Positions 1 to 10,433 of a stretch of 64,000 nt of DNA are shown piece by piece. The stretch's first letter is position 1, and each line of letters opens with the position of its first letter. The stretch covers positions 3,348,001 through 3,412,000 of the forward strand of contig VNWV01000002.1 in the NCBI GenBank assembly GCA_009801085.1, read 5' to 3'. A program made the translations under genes and the position numbers. The notes under the pieces were generated by a model. It was not told where the DNA came from. It worked only from the letters and a program-made list of their open reading frames with translations, and ran no database searches. This stretch comes from Lasiodiplodia sp. COLG20. Taxonomy: Eukaryota > Ascomycota > Dothideomycetes > Botryosphaeriales > Botryosphaeriaceae.

Positions 1-803
1 CGCTGTTGACGGCGAGATGAGGAAGGAACGGTTTCTGTTTCGTGCGTCATCGGTGCCTGGCAGATCGCTTATCTTATCGGGCCTCCTGCGCGCGTCCCCT
101 TTGTTGAGCAGCCAAGCTGTGGCACAGGCCGCTTCCAAGCCACGCGGGAAAGGGGTCGACGTTAAGCTGGCGGGCTGCGGCTGCACGGCGTTTGCAAGCA
201 TCGAAAGAGAGCCGCCGACGTCGTTCCGCCCTTGCACCTGCCGCTGCACGCCTCGCGACTCACGTCAAGACGATATCGCCACGTTTCTCCCATTCGCCTC
301 TCCGCCTCGCTTGAGCAACTCGCGAGCATGGTAGCGAGCACGACCCGGCGGGCGCATCCCGCGGCCGGGCCTTTCGATAGTGCCTACCCCTGCGGAGGCT
401 TAGGCTACGCCCTGCAGAATTCCAAGCATTTCCGTCTCCGCCGTTTCCCGCCTCGCGCAGGTTGCAAACGAAACACGATTTTCCGGGCGCAGGGCCGCAG
501 GGCCGGGGCGAGATGAAAAGCGGCACAACGGAGAGCTCCTGATGAGGATGGCCAGCCCTTGCGACACCAGAACCCTGCCCCAAGTGCTGAGTTGAGCAGC
601 GATCCGCCCCAGGCGATCAACCCGCGAAACAACCAAACCTGCACTGATCAGGCCCGCTGCCTGCCACTGCCACCGCCAGCGTGACCCCCGACCGCCCTGG
701 CGTGTTTCAAGCCCCAAAGCCCTCTACCCTCCACCTCTCGTCGTTCTTTCACGACACTGCAACCCTTACCTTCTCCGTCGCTCTGGCAGCGGCGACGCCC
801 ACA
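1..803. other. Intergenic / 5' flank of the GT90 gene
   Basis: Only short overlapping GC-rich open frames occur on both strands and none looks like a protein family. The last 150 bases are C/T-rich and lead into the ATG at 804, as expected of a fungal promoter and 5' UTR. I see no RNA gene or repeat. Confidence 0.6.
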
Positions 804-2357
804 ATGATAACCACCTTCCATCGCATGCTGCTGGCCTCCGCGTTCTGCGTCTTCTTCACGCTGTTCCTGCTCCGCTTCTCCCTGCAGGTCGAGGACGCCG
901 TTCCCCAGCTCCCCGAGACCGAAGAGGAGCTGTTCCCCTTCGACATATACAACAACCAGTCCGTCGCCGTCCCGCTCGCCTCCATCTTCGACGAGCCGCC
1001 CACCCCCGAAGGCTGGCGCTTCCACCCTGCCCGCGACGCCCGCAACTACGGCCTCAACGAGGAGCAGTGCGACTGGACCTTCCCCAATCTGTGGATCGAG
1101 CTCGAGAATGCCGCCAGAGTTCGCCGAAACAAGGGCAATGTCACCAAGGAGGACCTGGACATCACCTGGCGCGATGACGCTATCACGCGATGCATGATCT
1201 ACGACCATCAGGTATGCGCTTGCCATTGCGCACTGCTCGCAAAGCTCCCTTCTGACCGTGCTGTAGCTCTACATCCTCGAGACGAGGGGCACCACCCACC
1301 GCCGCGACTACCGCGAACGCACCCTTGCAGTCCTCCACAACATGCACCGTGCCATTACCTCCTACAACGGCCCGCTCCCCAACATCGAGTTCGCCTTCTC
1401 CGTCGACGACTGGGTCTACAGCGACATCAAGAAGGACTACGATCACATCATCTGGGGCTTCACTCGGGACCCGGAGTGGGAGGACGTGTGGTTGATGCCT
1501 GATTTCGGATACTGGTCGTGGCCCACAGACCCTGTTGGTGCTTACCAGGACGTGCGGAATCAGATGGGTGTGCGTGAGAAGGCGCAGGCTTTCAGCGAGA
1601 AGAGGCCAAAGGTTGTGTGGAGAGGTGCAGCCATGACGGATCAGCGTAAGCAGCTGATTAAGCAGTGGGGCAAAAAGTCGTGGAGCGACATCGTGGCGCT
1701 GGACTGGAATGATCCGGATGTCGAGGAGAAGTTCGTCATCATGCCGGACCACTGCCAGTGGCAGTATGTGCTGCACACCGAAGGTTAGTCACCCACTTGG
1801 GCGCGCGGATATTGAACCAAACAAACTAACCTTGTCTTTAGGCCGATCCTATTCTGGTCGCCTCAAATACCTCCAGAACTGTCACAGCGTGCCAATCATC
1901 CCTGAAATGCATTGGATTGAGCCGCACCACAAGCTTCTCATCAACCAAGGGCCGGCCATGAACTACATCCCCGTCAAGTTCGATTTCTCAGACCTCGGCG
2001 AGAAGGTGGAGTACTACTTGGAACACCCTGAAGAGGCCGAGCGCATCGCCGACAACAATGTCGCCATGTTCCGCGATAAATATCTTACGCCTGCTGCTCA
2101 AGCCTGCTACTGGCGCAAGCTCTTCCGTATGTGGAGAGACGTTAGTTTCGAGCCCGAGCTTTCTGAAGACTACGGGAAGCCGCGCGGCATTCCGTTTGAA
2201 ACTTATGCGTAAGCTTACCTCTCCAACCTTTACATTCATTCTATTGGCTAGGGTTCTACTATCTTGATAAGCTTATGCTAATTTGTGTGACAGCTTGCTT
2301 GATATTTACGACTCGAATCCCTGGAGGGATACCGAGCCTGACACAACGTCAAAGTAA
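804..2357 (+). CDS. GT90 (CAP10-like) glycosyltransferase, type II membrane protein
   Basis: Four exons: 804-1211, 1267-1783, 1842-2208 and 2294-2357, giving 451 aa. Introns are 55, 58 and 85 bp with GT-AG ends, and the second has a clear CTAAC branch site. Residues 9-27 form a hydrophobic membrane anchor, so the enzyme should be a Golgi/ER type II protein. The lumenal part has the fungal CAP10/GT90 pattern: WIELENA near the start, an FSVDDW segment, the PTDPVGAYQDV region, KVVWRGAA, then RSYSGRLKYL and the C-terminal AQACYWRKLFRMWRDV. GT90 members transfer xylose or other sugars to glycoproteins or glycans; the exact donor cannot be read here. Without the last intron the frame ends at 2212. 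I prefer the fourth exon because the GTAAGC donor, branch-like TGCTAAT and ACAG acceptor all fit and the frame continues for 20 more residues. Confidence 0.88.
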
Positions 2358-3681
2358 GATGGACAAACTCCATAAACTTTGCACCTTGTCATTCGGCATA
2401 CGCCAGTAAGAATAGTTACTCGAGGGTCAATGTCGTCCCACGCAGCCCTGCATCCGTTGGATTGTCTCACTTGTAGAGTGAACCGTTTCGAACATACATC
2501 CAACAGCATGGAAGCTATCACCACGTCTGGAAGTTAAATCCTGCCGAGCGGACGATCATGGGCCCCGGCGCCCTCTACTCGATATCATCTCTCATGGGTG
2601 TGGTCGACTTTACGAATAGCGAGCCTAATGAAGCATTCAGGCGACCATGGCGTATATTTGCGACCTCAATCCTGGTCGTTGGATTTGTAATGTTTCTAGA
2701 CGGGCAATTGGATGCATCAAGGCGTTTTCTGTTTCACCAGTTGGATCGTTCACGTTTTTGGCTTTTGGTTTTTTGGAGGGTGTCCGCGGTTGATACCCAT
2801 TACTCATCGCCTTTGCATACTCTGTTGGCTATACAGGCGACCATTAGACGAACAACAGACCGAAAAAGAAGAGAAGCCTCAGGCATGTACGATCAAAGAA
2901 GATTATCACCGTGCGCATTTGATTTCTGCCCTGAACCAGGAATTGGGGTTGGGTAGGGACGGGTAGTCTGGCCACTGTTCAGTTGGGACGGTAGGGTTAA
3001 GGCGAAGGTTTAGGGCATCGAATCTTATTTTTGAAAGTCATGATCTCCTTATCGAGCCGAGCCGTTTGGTCTGAGTTCTGTCCTAGTCTGGGGCTTATCA
3101 ACCTATCACGTATCAAGGCTTTTCAGACCGTGGGGGAGAAAATAAGAAATCAACAGTCAGCACGGATATCCATCAGCCAATAAGAAATGAGACTCGGAAG
3201 GCAACTACATACGGAACACAGTCGGTGCATACACAATTCAAAAATTCGCGGGGGCTATTTATGGGTAGCATTAAGCGGGGAGGATACCCAAGGCACGCAA
3301 TGAGTCCCTGGACTGCACGCCATACATTCAAAACTGCCCCCACTCCACCGTGGGTTACCAAATATTTTGTCTCCTCTTAGCTTTTTGTCATCAACTTATG
3401 TAGGCAATTCAAGTCTTCGTTGGCATATCCTGATGGTTGTGGAACCAACATTCAAGTACAGGTGTCTGCTTCCACGGTCTGCTTAACAAAAATGCAAGGT
3501 AAAATCTTCTGGAAACCATTTTGAACATTACCAGACATCCATGTCTTATCTCTGTCCTTCGTCCGCTCTAAATAAGGGTCCTACTGCGCTCTCAGATTAT
3601 TTCCACCCTTCCCTTCTCTTCCCTTCTAACTACTCCAACCACCCTCCCCATAGGCCGTCTAAACAATCCGCTCTCCGCCAT
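2358..3681. other. Intergenic, convergent gene ends
   Basis: This lies between the 3' ends of the GT90 gene and the PLP enzyme gene. An open frame at 2558-2956 has no recognisable composition or motifs and I do not call it. The rest is AT-richer sequence with no RNA gene or repeat that I can see. Confidence 0.5.
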
Positions 3682-5289
3682 CTACTCCATCCACTCCCCC
3701 CGCTCCGCTCTCTCACAAACCTTCTTGAGCACGCCAGCCGCCCACTCAAAGTCGGCCATCTCCAGATACACCATGGCGCTCAAGCGGGCCCACCACCCGC
3801 CGCCGTACTCGATGAGCGCCTGGAAGCCGCCGTACTCCTTGACCATGGTGCGAGCGGCCCAGTTCTTGACGAGCGCGGGCACCTCGGCCCTGGCGATGGC
3901 CCTCTTGCCGTCGCGCTCGCGCTGCGGCGCGGCGGCGGCGGCCGCCTCCTCGCACGCGGCCAGCGCGAGCGGCAGGCGCACGTTGGCGAAGAAGCAGCGG
4001 CCCATGGTGCGCGTCGCGTTGTCGAGCACCTCGGTGCCGAGCAGCTGCGCCACGCGCGCGCCGCCGTCGCGCGCTAGCGTCTCGCAGTAGGTGCGGATGG
4101 CGGATTCGCCGCCGAGGGATTGCCGGTAGGCCAGCGCGGCGCGGACGCAGAGGAAGGGCGAGTTGTCGAGCGTGGCGGTGAAGGCGAAGTTGCCTTCGAA
4201 GGCGGATTCGCCGGATGGCGGGAGCGGGTTGATGTAGGTGCCGGTGGCGTCGGGGTCGGGGAGGGGTACGAAGCCGTGCGAGGTGGGGAGGGTGGAGCGC
4301 ATGAGGTGCTGGTTGCGCACGGGGACGTAGAAGACGGCGCTGGGGCGTGGGGTGAAGAGCCATCTGGAAGGGGGGTTAGTGGGGTTTGGTGGTGATGAGA
4401 GGGGTGGGAGTTGTGATTGAGGGGTGAAGAGGTGGGTTGAGAACAGAGTACAGCTGCTTCTCGCATGTCGAATGGGACGAAAGGGTGAATTGGAGATACC
4501 CACTTATGGCAATTGCTCACGAAAAAGTCAGGATCCAATTCGCTAAGGTTCAGGTCAACCTGTCCGACGCCGTGGGCGCCATCGACCAGGCTCAGCACCC
4601 CGAGCTCGCGACACGCCTGGGTCAGCTTCTCGAACGGAAATCTGACGCCGGGCATGGACACAACGGTGTCGAAGATGGCGACCTTGACCTTGCGGCCGGC
4701 CTTGGTCTCGGCGGCAACGACATCACGGAAGCGGCCCACCAGGTCGTCGTCCTCGACCGGGAAGGTGTACTCGACGCGCGCGGCGCGGGCGGGCGTCGTC
4801 TCGTTTATGTACTTGACCGTGTTCTCGCAGGCGCCGTAGATGGTGGCGAAGTAGACGATGACCTCGCCGTCGGCGAAGACGAGGTTACGCAGCACCGTGT
4901 TGACACCCGTGGTCGCGTTCGGCACAAAGACGACCGCCTCGACCGGCGCGTGCAGATACTCGGCCATCAGCGCCCGCGACTTGCGCAGCTCGACCGGGTA
5001 CTCGTACCGGATGAACTGGTCCGGCCGCGCTTCCACCCGCGACTGCCATCGCCGTATCTCGTCTTGCACCGGCTTGGGATAGGTGCCGAACGAGCCTATG
5101 CGTCACGCGTTATCATCTCGAGCTTGCAGCTAGGAGGTTGGGGTGATGAGGGAGTGCGGGGTTGCACATCTCTGGAGACTGGTCCTTTATTTACTGACCA
5201 TGGTTGATGTTGATGTAGTCGTCATCGAAGAGAAAGTCCTTGCGCAGCTTGCGGCCGAATGGCGACGGATTGGTGGTGGCTTCACCCAT
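3682..5289 (-). CDS. PLP-dependent class V aminotransferase-like enzyme (Egt2 / isopenicillin N epimerase-like)
   Basis: Three exons on the minus strand: 5289-5199, 5095-4504 and 4363-3682, giving 454 aa. The first exon encodes an N-terminus starting MGEATTNPSPFG and ends in YININH, joining in frame to GSFGTYPKPV. This is the substrate-loop region typical of the family. The fold-type I PLP core is visible: VPNATTGVNT (phosphate binding), LVDGAHGVGQVDLN (Asp stacking on the PLP pyridine, with GAH) and SNCHKW, whose Lys (about K228) should form the Schiff base. The Lys codon itself is split by the 140-bp second intron. The length and motifs fit fungal hercynylcysteine sulfoxide lyase (Egt2, last step of ergothioneine synthesis) as well as isopenicillin-N-epimerase-like proteins. 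Sequence alone does not separate these. No penicillin or ergothioneine partner gene is adjacent. Confidence 0.85.
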
Positions 5290-5975
5290 TGCGGAATGTT
5301 GAGAGAGCAATTGACGTTGATACAGCGGGGTATCCGATTACGCGTTCAGGAAGTTCCACGGCAACGATGGAGCAATTGTCGAATGATGTCAATTACTATC
5401 CCTTGCAATGGAAGTATTGGTCAACGGATGCAATTGAAGATGTTGCGATCATGCGAGGAATTTATATAGAAGAATGGTGATGACTCCAACACTCCTCCGT
5501 TCGTGAGTCAATGAAGGATTCCAAGTACAGAGCCGAGATGTGGAAACTTGTCAATGGCGGGGGCCGGCATAGGGCGCGTCTGACGCCGATAGCTCGCGGC
5601 TGTTATCCCGACGACAACCGACTCTAGATAAGACTTCAGGATTCTGAGTTATCGGCGCGGATGGGATATTGGCCTTTTATTTTTATTTTTTTTAACGGTA
5701 GCTAACTTTTGGTTTTGAATAGCCCTCCAGCTACGCACGCATGCCTAACAAACCGTCTCTGCATTACAATCGTAAATCAAACCTCCGAGATCCTGCACAA
5801 GCCGTCGAGTCCTTCTCCCGACGCAAGAATTAACTACATGGAAACCAAGTTCTAAGAATCGAAAGCGATATAGAGACACCGCCAGGGTATTCTTCTTTTT
5901 GCAGGGAAAATGCGATCGCTCAAAACTCCGTGAAAATGATGCGCTCAAACGACTGTCCAAGAACCGTACCTCGGT
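5290..5975. other. Intergenic between head of PLP enzyme and tail of secreted protein
   Basis: This holds the upstream region of the PLP enzyme and the 3' flank of the next gene. A T-rich stretch lies at 5675-5695. I see no gene, RNA or repeat. Confidence 0.5.
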
Positions 5976-7115
5976 CTAGATGCGGGCTTGGTTCATTTCC
6001 TTGTTGACGTTGACTCTCCGCCTGTACTGATCCCTGAATCTTATCCTGCCAAGAGTTCCCCATCCGACGACACCGAAGAAGGCGACAGTCCAGACCAAAG
6101 TAATAATCAGTCCTGTAGGGAAAAGCAGGTTGATGGGCAGTGTCAGGCCAGGCACTTCCAACGGAGCCAAGCGATAGCCCGGAATGAGGAAAGACACGGC
6201 ATTGGCGACGTTGGAGGCGGATACGTCCGAGTCAGATGATGTGCCTTTTTTAGAGAAGACACCGTTGAGGAATGATGCCTGAGTGGCTGAGAGTTCGGTG
6301 GAAAGAGGAGACATGTCCTGAGGGGAGCGCGCAGTGAGCTTGACCGACGGCACAAGCAGGTTTTGCATTTCCGGGCTGCAAGAATATTAGTCGTAGGCTC
6401 GCGTGAAGTTTCCTGGAGCTTTCACTTACGCTGATTGGGCGCTGTCCAAGGTGTCCTGGTCGACTTGTCCAACATACATAAGCACCTTGATCGCCTGCGG
6501 ACCGTTCGGCTCTGACTGACGACGAGCAAGGTCGGCTTCGTCGTTGACTTCGATCTCGCGTAGTTTGATGGGCGGCCATGCCAGGGTCGAATCCAGATCG
6601 CGTTTCGAAGCAGGGTCCGAGGTGTTGGAAGCTTGCACAGTGGCGCTCTGGTACGACAGCGTCATGCTGATATCTGCCGCCGTCACACCCGTCCACGGAT
6701 CGAAGGGTGGTGTCATGTTGTACATGCGGAGCTCGGCCTGAAAAACACCAGTCTGGTTGTTGAAGAATGGAATGTTGTAGCAGACAGCCAGACCGCTCGG
6801 GTTATCGGGCTTCGCGGCCAGCCTGATCATGGCAGCGTCGCATGATGTCTTGGTCTGCGAGTTCCATTCATCGGGGTCGACGGTGCCATTGGAGGCAGGG
6901 GTTGTGGAAATGCTGCTTGGGTCGGATGTTGCTTCACTTTGGCGGGCCTCGAGCTCGTTGAAAAACTCGTGGGCCTGCCTCATCATCGTATCCTCGAAGC
7001 TGGGCCCACGGCGATGGAGGGCATGAAGGAACCGGCCTGACAGGCCCTTTGCGTTGACATCAGCGGCTTGTGCGATTACTAGGAGGCTAGCGACGAGGCT
7101 CGAAAAAGGCCGCAT
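5976..7115 (-). CDS. Secreted, C-terminally membrane-anchored fungal protein of unknown function
   Basis: Two exons, 7115-6430 and 6375-5976, with a 54-bp intron having a GTAAGT donor and CTAAT branch, give 361 aa. The N-terminus is a signal peptide (hydrophobic residues 4-18, followed by ADVNA). The lumenal or extracellular part is rich in Ser/Thr and carries several N-glycosylation sequons (for example NGT, NQT, NTS). It has two widely spaced cysteines, in a TSCDAA segment and a LAVCYNIPF segment. Near the C-terminus one hydrophobic span (PTGLIITLVWTVAFFGVVGW) is followed by a basic tail rich in Arg, so a type I membrane topology is expected. I recognise it only as a conserved-looking fungal protein; no catalytic motif is visible. 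Confidence 0.75.
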
Positions 7116-8396
7116 GTTGACTGTCCAGCAGCTTGACTGGATGGGATTACGGGATGGAATGGAGAAAGAGAAATGAGCGTGGATGTGGTGTATTACAAGG
7201 AACGAGGAAACAACAAAAGGCTGTCCAGCAGCTTACCGGTCTGAGGGCGGGAGCGAAGGAGAAGAGGTGGCGAGGATGTTAGGACGGAGGGACGGAGCCA
7301 AGATGAAGCCGCATGAAAGCATAACAATAGCAGGACGGAGACCAGGCGGGATCAAACTGTCATGAGAGAAACTCAAGACACAGGAGCCATCATGGCGTGA
7401 CTAGCGCCGTCGAGGTAGCTTGGTGGAGGAGCAGTTGACACTCGAGCTGCGACGCGGTGCGGACGAGATGTCGATGCGAGGGGGCGCTGCGCTGATCCAG
7501 TTAAGCTTCGGGCCTGTGCCGGGCAACCGCCTTGTGGGTTTTGGCCAAAATTAGACGCAGGCCAGTGGCAGGTCGAGGACGAAGCAGCACCGAAGCGCTG
7601 GCTGCGACAAATTGTGGTCTCGGCGGCGACGCGAGCCAATGGCAGCGCGGGTGCGGGGCGCGCTGAGGAGCGCCAACGAGCTTCAGCACTGTCGCATCCC
7701 TGCCTCGACGGCAATGCAGGCCGCTGGGTGGCTGCGGGCGCGATGCCAGCGGCTGCGGCTCAACGACGGCCTCGTGGCGCCGCTGGCGGCGGTGTCCAGG
7801 ATGTTATCGAGCCGCCAACGCCCGCGTGCCTGGCCAGCGTGGGGTGTCCTCGAAGTAAGCTGCTGGACTGAGCGCCTCGAACCCCACCCCTGCTTCCGCC
7901 TCCCACCGCACACCCTCTCCGCACGCTTGTGCTGCACCGCTCCGCCATCCACAGCACGCTGCGACTGCAACTCGCACGCACGCGATCAGCTGAGCGCGGC
8001 GCTGCGCACATTTGCGATCGCTCGGCTGGTGGTCGTGCTGAGCGGCGAGTTCGCGTGAGCCACGTAACAATGCATGTCGGGTTGCAAGTCGTGCCCATCG
8101 CGTCCTCGCCCAACTCGCCGCCCAAGCGCAACGCTGCAGACAGCCAGCTGCCAGCGCATCGCTCCGGCCAGGCGCAATCAGCATAGCTCGCCCCGGGCCG
8201 AGCGCCGCCCAGCCAGTACAACTACATCTTCACGGCGCCCGACTCCTCACGCGCGCCCTCCCTTCCTCCCCTCCCGTCATGTTTTCTGCCTTTGTTGCAC
8301 CCGCGCTGTGAGCGGCGTCCGTAGTGTGCCCGTCTTTCCGCGACGCTCTTGCTCGGCCGTGTCTCCGTCCAGTCTCGCTTCCGCCCTCGTCCAATC
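7116..8396. other. Divergent intergenic region (1.3 kb)
   Basis: This is the shared upstream region of the secreted protein (-) and the pseudokinase (+). The 3' part (7600-8396) is GC-rich and produces overlapping open frames on both strands, none with a recognisable motif. The final 100 bases before the ATG at 8397 are C/T-rich, as in fungal 5' leaders. Confidence 0.5.
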
Positions 8397-10433
8397 ATGC
8401 AAGCTTCACCTTTTCTCGCCGGCTGGTCGGCTTCGGCCGCGCCTTCCGCCTCGAAGCACCCTTTTCTGCATCAGACAATGTCTGTCTCGAATTTCCGCGA
8501 CGACCGCCCGTGGGACTGGCCTGCTCGATCGCCGCCCTCGCCGAGCGCCTCGTCCTCGTCCTCGGCCAGCCGCAGCATGACCCCCACCAGCAACAACCCG
8601 TGGGCCAGCAGCGTCAGCGTCGTCTTGCCCGACAGCGTGAGCTCCGCTGGTTCACCGGCGCCGAGGATCCTGCCGTGTCCGACGCCGCCGTCTCTGAGCT
8701 GCAGCGTCACGCCCACAGCCAGCCGCTGTGCCACTCCAGTTGCCCCCCAGCCGCTGAGTGGCGCGAAGCCTGCATTCATCACCATGAGCTCGCCCGCCCC
8801 TCCCTCTCCCACGGACGACACGAAGAAGAAGTCTTTGGATCTTGTACCCGCTCCCATCCCTACCCCCAACCCTTTCCGGGAAAGCATTGGTGTCAGTCTT
8901 GCTCCTCTCTTCAACGCCACCATCACCCCGGCCTTGGAGAAGCAGTATGTCCACCGGGAGTCGCCCACGCTCATCAGCCGCCAGGGCTGGGAGCGAACCA
9001 CTGGCCAGCGTGCCTACACATGGGCTTTAGGCAATTCCAAGACGGCTCTGTTGTTCTTGATGTGCGATGATATCGCTGCCTGGAGACGCGCTAGCTTCTA
9101 CTGGCTAGAGGACACCAAGCTCCCCTTCCAGGAGGCCGATTTGGAAGGAATCGCTACTAATCCGAAGAAGGTTGTTGAGAACCAGTGGCGCGTCTTGACT
9201 CGAGAGCTTCCGCAGAATGGCCAGCATACGGACTTCAACCCGCGTGACATCGTTCCCCTGAAGCAAGTTGGCGTCTTCTCCCACTCCGGAACGGAGAAGA
9301 AGACTGTTGACAAGGTTCGCTGGATGGGCGATGACAACGGCCGAGTCTTTGTTCGGAAATGCTTCACATTCGAACGCCATGCCGAAAAGCTTGGACTGCT
9401 CAGCCAGATTCAGAAGCTCAAGACTCTAGAGCACCCGAACGTCGCCAAAATTCTGTGCTCTTACTCCCAGAGCGCTACCATCGGCATCGTGACCATGCAA
9501 GCACAAATCACGTTGGAAGAGTACTTGCGCCACCCAATGGCGGCAACCCGGCCTGGTCTTCTGTTGACGTGGATCAATGATCTCACGCAGGCCCTCGCTT
9601 ACATCCACAGCATGGACATGATGCACCAAGCGATTCGACCCAGCAAGATCCTTTTGGACGGTGCCAAGATCGTTTTCTCTACGTTCGGCATTTCGACCGA
9701 CGGGGTGAGCATCTCACCCCGTGGTTCGCCGCGTAGCTATTCTGGTGCGGGCCCATCCCTACCAACTAACAATAGCATGAGACCGCTGAGCGAAGCGGCG
9801 TACATTTACGCTGCTCCAGAAGTCGCGGCGCGTCATGGTCAAGGCCATCGCTACCGCACCTCTGCCGACATTTTTAGCCTGGGCTGTGTCTTTTTGGAGA
9901 TGTTGACTGTTGCCAAGGGCCAGACGGTATCCAACCTCCGTGGCTATCGTTCGCAGTTTAGCCGCGATCAGTCATTCCATGCGAACCTAGATCGCGTCAC
10001 GTCCTGGCGCAAACTGCTTTGCGGGCTCAGTAGTGGGCATCGTGACAGCCGCATCAACTCCGGCATCACCAACGGCAACCATGCCCTCAAGGGTTCCGGC
10101 GCTATCGGCACGGTAGAGAACCGCAAAGAGGACGAGGCGGCCGAGTATCAAGCGCTGGAGTGTGTTGGCGCCATGATGAATGCTGAAAGCGCCAGGCGAC
10201 CCAAGATGCGACGGCTAGCCCCCGCTATGCAGCGATTGGATGAGACGCGAACGATGCGCAGGAGGCGCAGCTTTGATGCTGGCGACGCCGCCCACGTGCC
10301 TTCCACTGCCCCTGCTCCCATTGCAGCTTCCATTGCGCCGGCCGGAGGTGCGGGTTTGGACAGCATTCGAAGGCGCTGGGGCTCGACTGCGGAGAAGGGG
10401 ATTGTCACTGAGGGTAGTTTGATCAGCTTCTGA
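8397..10433 (+). CDS. Protein kinase-like protein, predicted pseudokinase
   Basis: A single exon encodes 678 aa. The first ATG in frame is 8397 (TCATGC); a second at 8478 would also give a full domain. The first 150 residues are Ser/Pro-rich and probably disordered. A kinase-like fold spans roughly residues 300-600: the beta3 Lys is kept in FVRKCF (K321), and the catalytic loop reads MMHQAIRPSKILL where an active kinase has HRDxKxxN. The catalytic Asp is Ala412 and the Asn is replaced by Lys. The DFG motif reads TFG (429-431), so the metal-binding Asp is lost as well. YAAPEVAA (APE) and ADIFSLGCVFLEML (DxWSxG helix) follow. Two essential acidic residues are missing, so phosphotransfer is unlikely; a scaffold or allosteric role is inference. 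The C-terminus carries an Arg-rich stretch. Confidence 0.85.
   Translation: MQASPFLAGWSASAAPSASKHPFLHQTMSVSNFRDDRPWDWPARSPPSPSASSSSSASRSMTPTSNNPWASSVSVVLPDSVSSAGSPAPRILPCPTPPSLSCSVTPTASRCATPVAPQPLSGAKPAFITMSSPAPPSPTDDTKKKSLDLVPAPIPTPNPFRESIGVSLAPLFNATITPALEKQYVHRESPTLISRQGWERTTGQRAYTWALGNSKTALLFLMCDDIAAWRRASFYWLEDTKLPFQEADLEGIATNPKKVVENQWRVLTRELPQNGQHTDFNPRDIVPLKQVGVFSHSGTEKKTVDKVRWMGDDNGRVFVRKCFTFERHAEKLGLLSQIQKLKTLEHPNVAKILCSYSQSATIGIVTMQAQITLEEYLRHPMAATRPGLLLTWINDLTQALAYIHSMDMMHQAIRPSKILLDGAKIVFSTFGISTDGVSISPRGSPRSYSGAGPSLPTNNSMRPLSEAAYIYAAPEVAARHGQGHRYRTSADIFSLGCVFLEMLTVAKGQTVSNLRGYRSQFSRDQSFHANLDRVTSWRKLLCGLSSGHRDSRINSGITNGNHALKGSGAIGTVENRKEDEAAEYQALECVGAMMNAESARRPKMRRLAPAMQRLDETRTMRRRRSFDAGDAAHVPSTAPAPIAASIAPAGGAGLDSIRRRWGSTAEKGIVTEGSLISF

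Noticed and set aside
2558..2956. 132-codon frame downstream of the GT90 gene
   Set aside because: No motif, no leader and gene-unlike composition; it is probably 3' flanking sequence.
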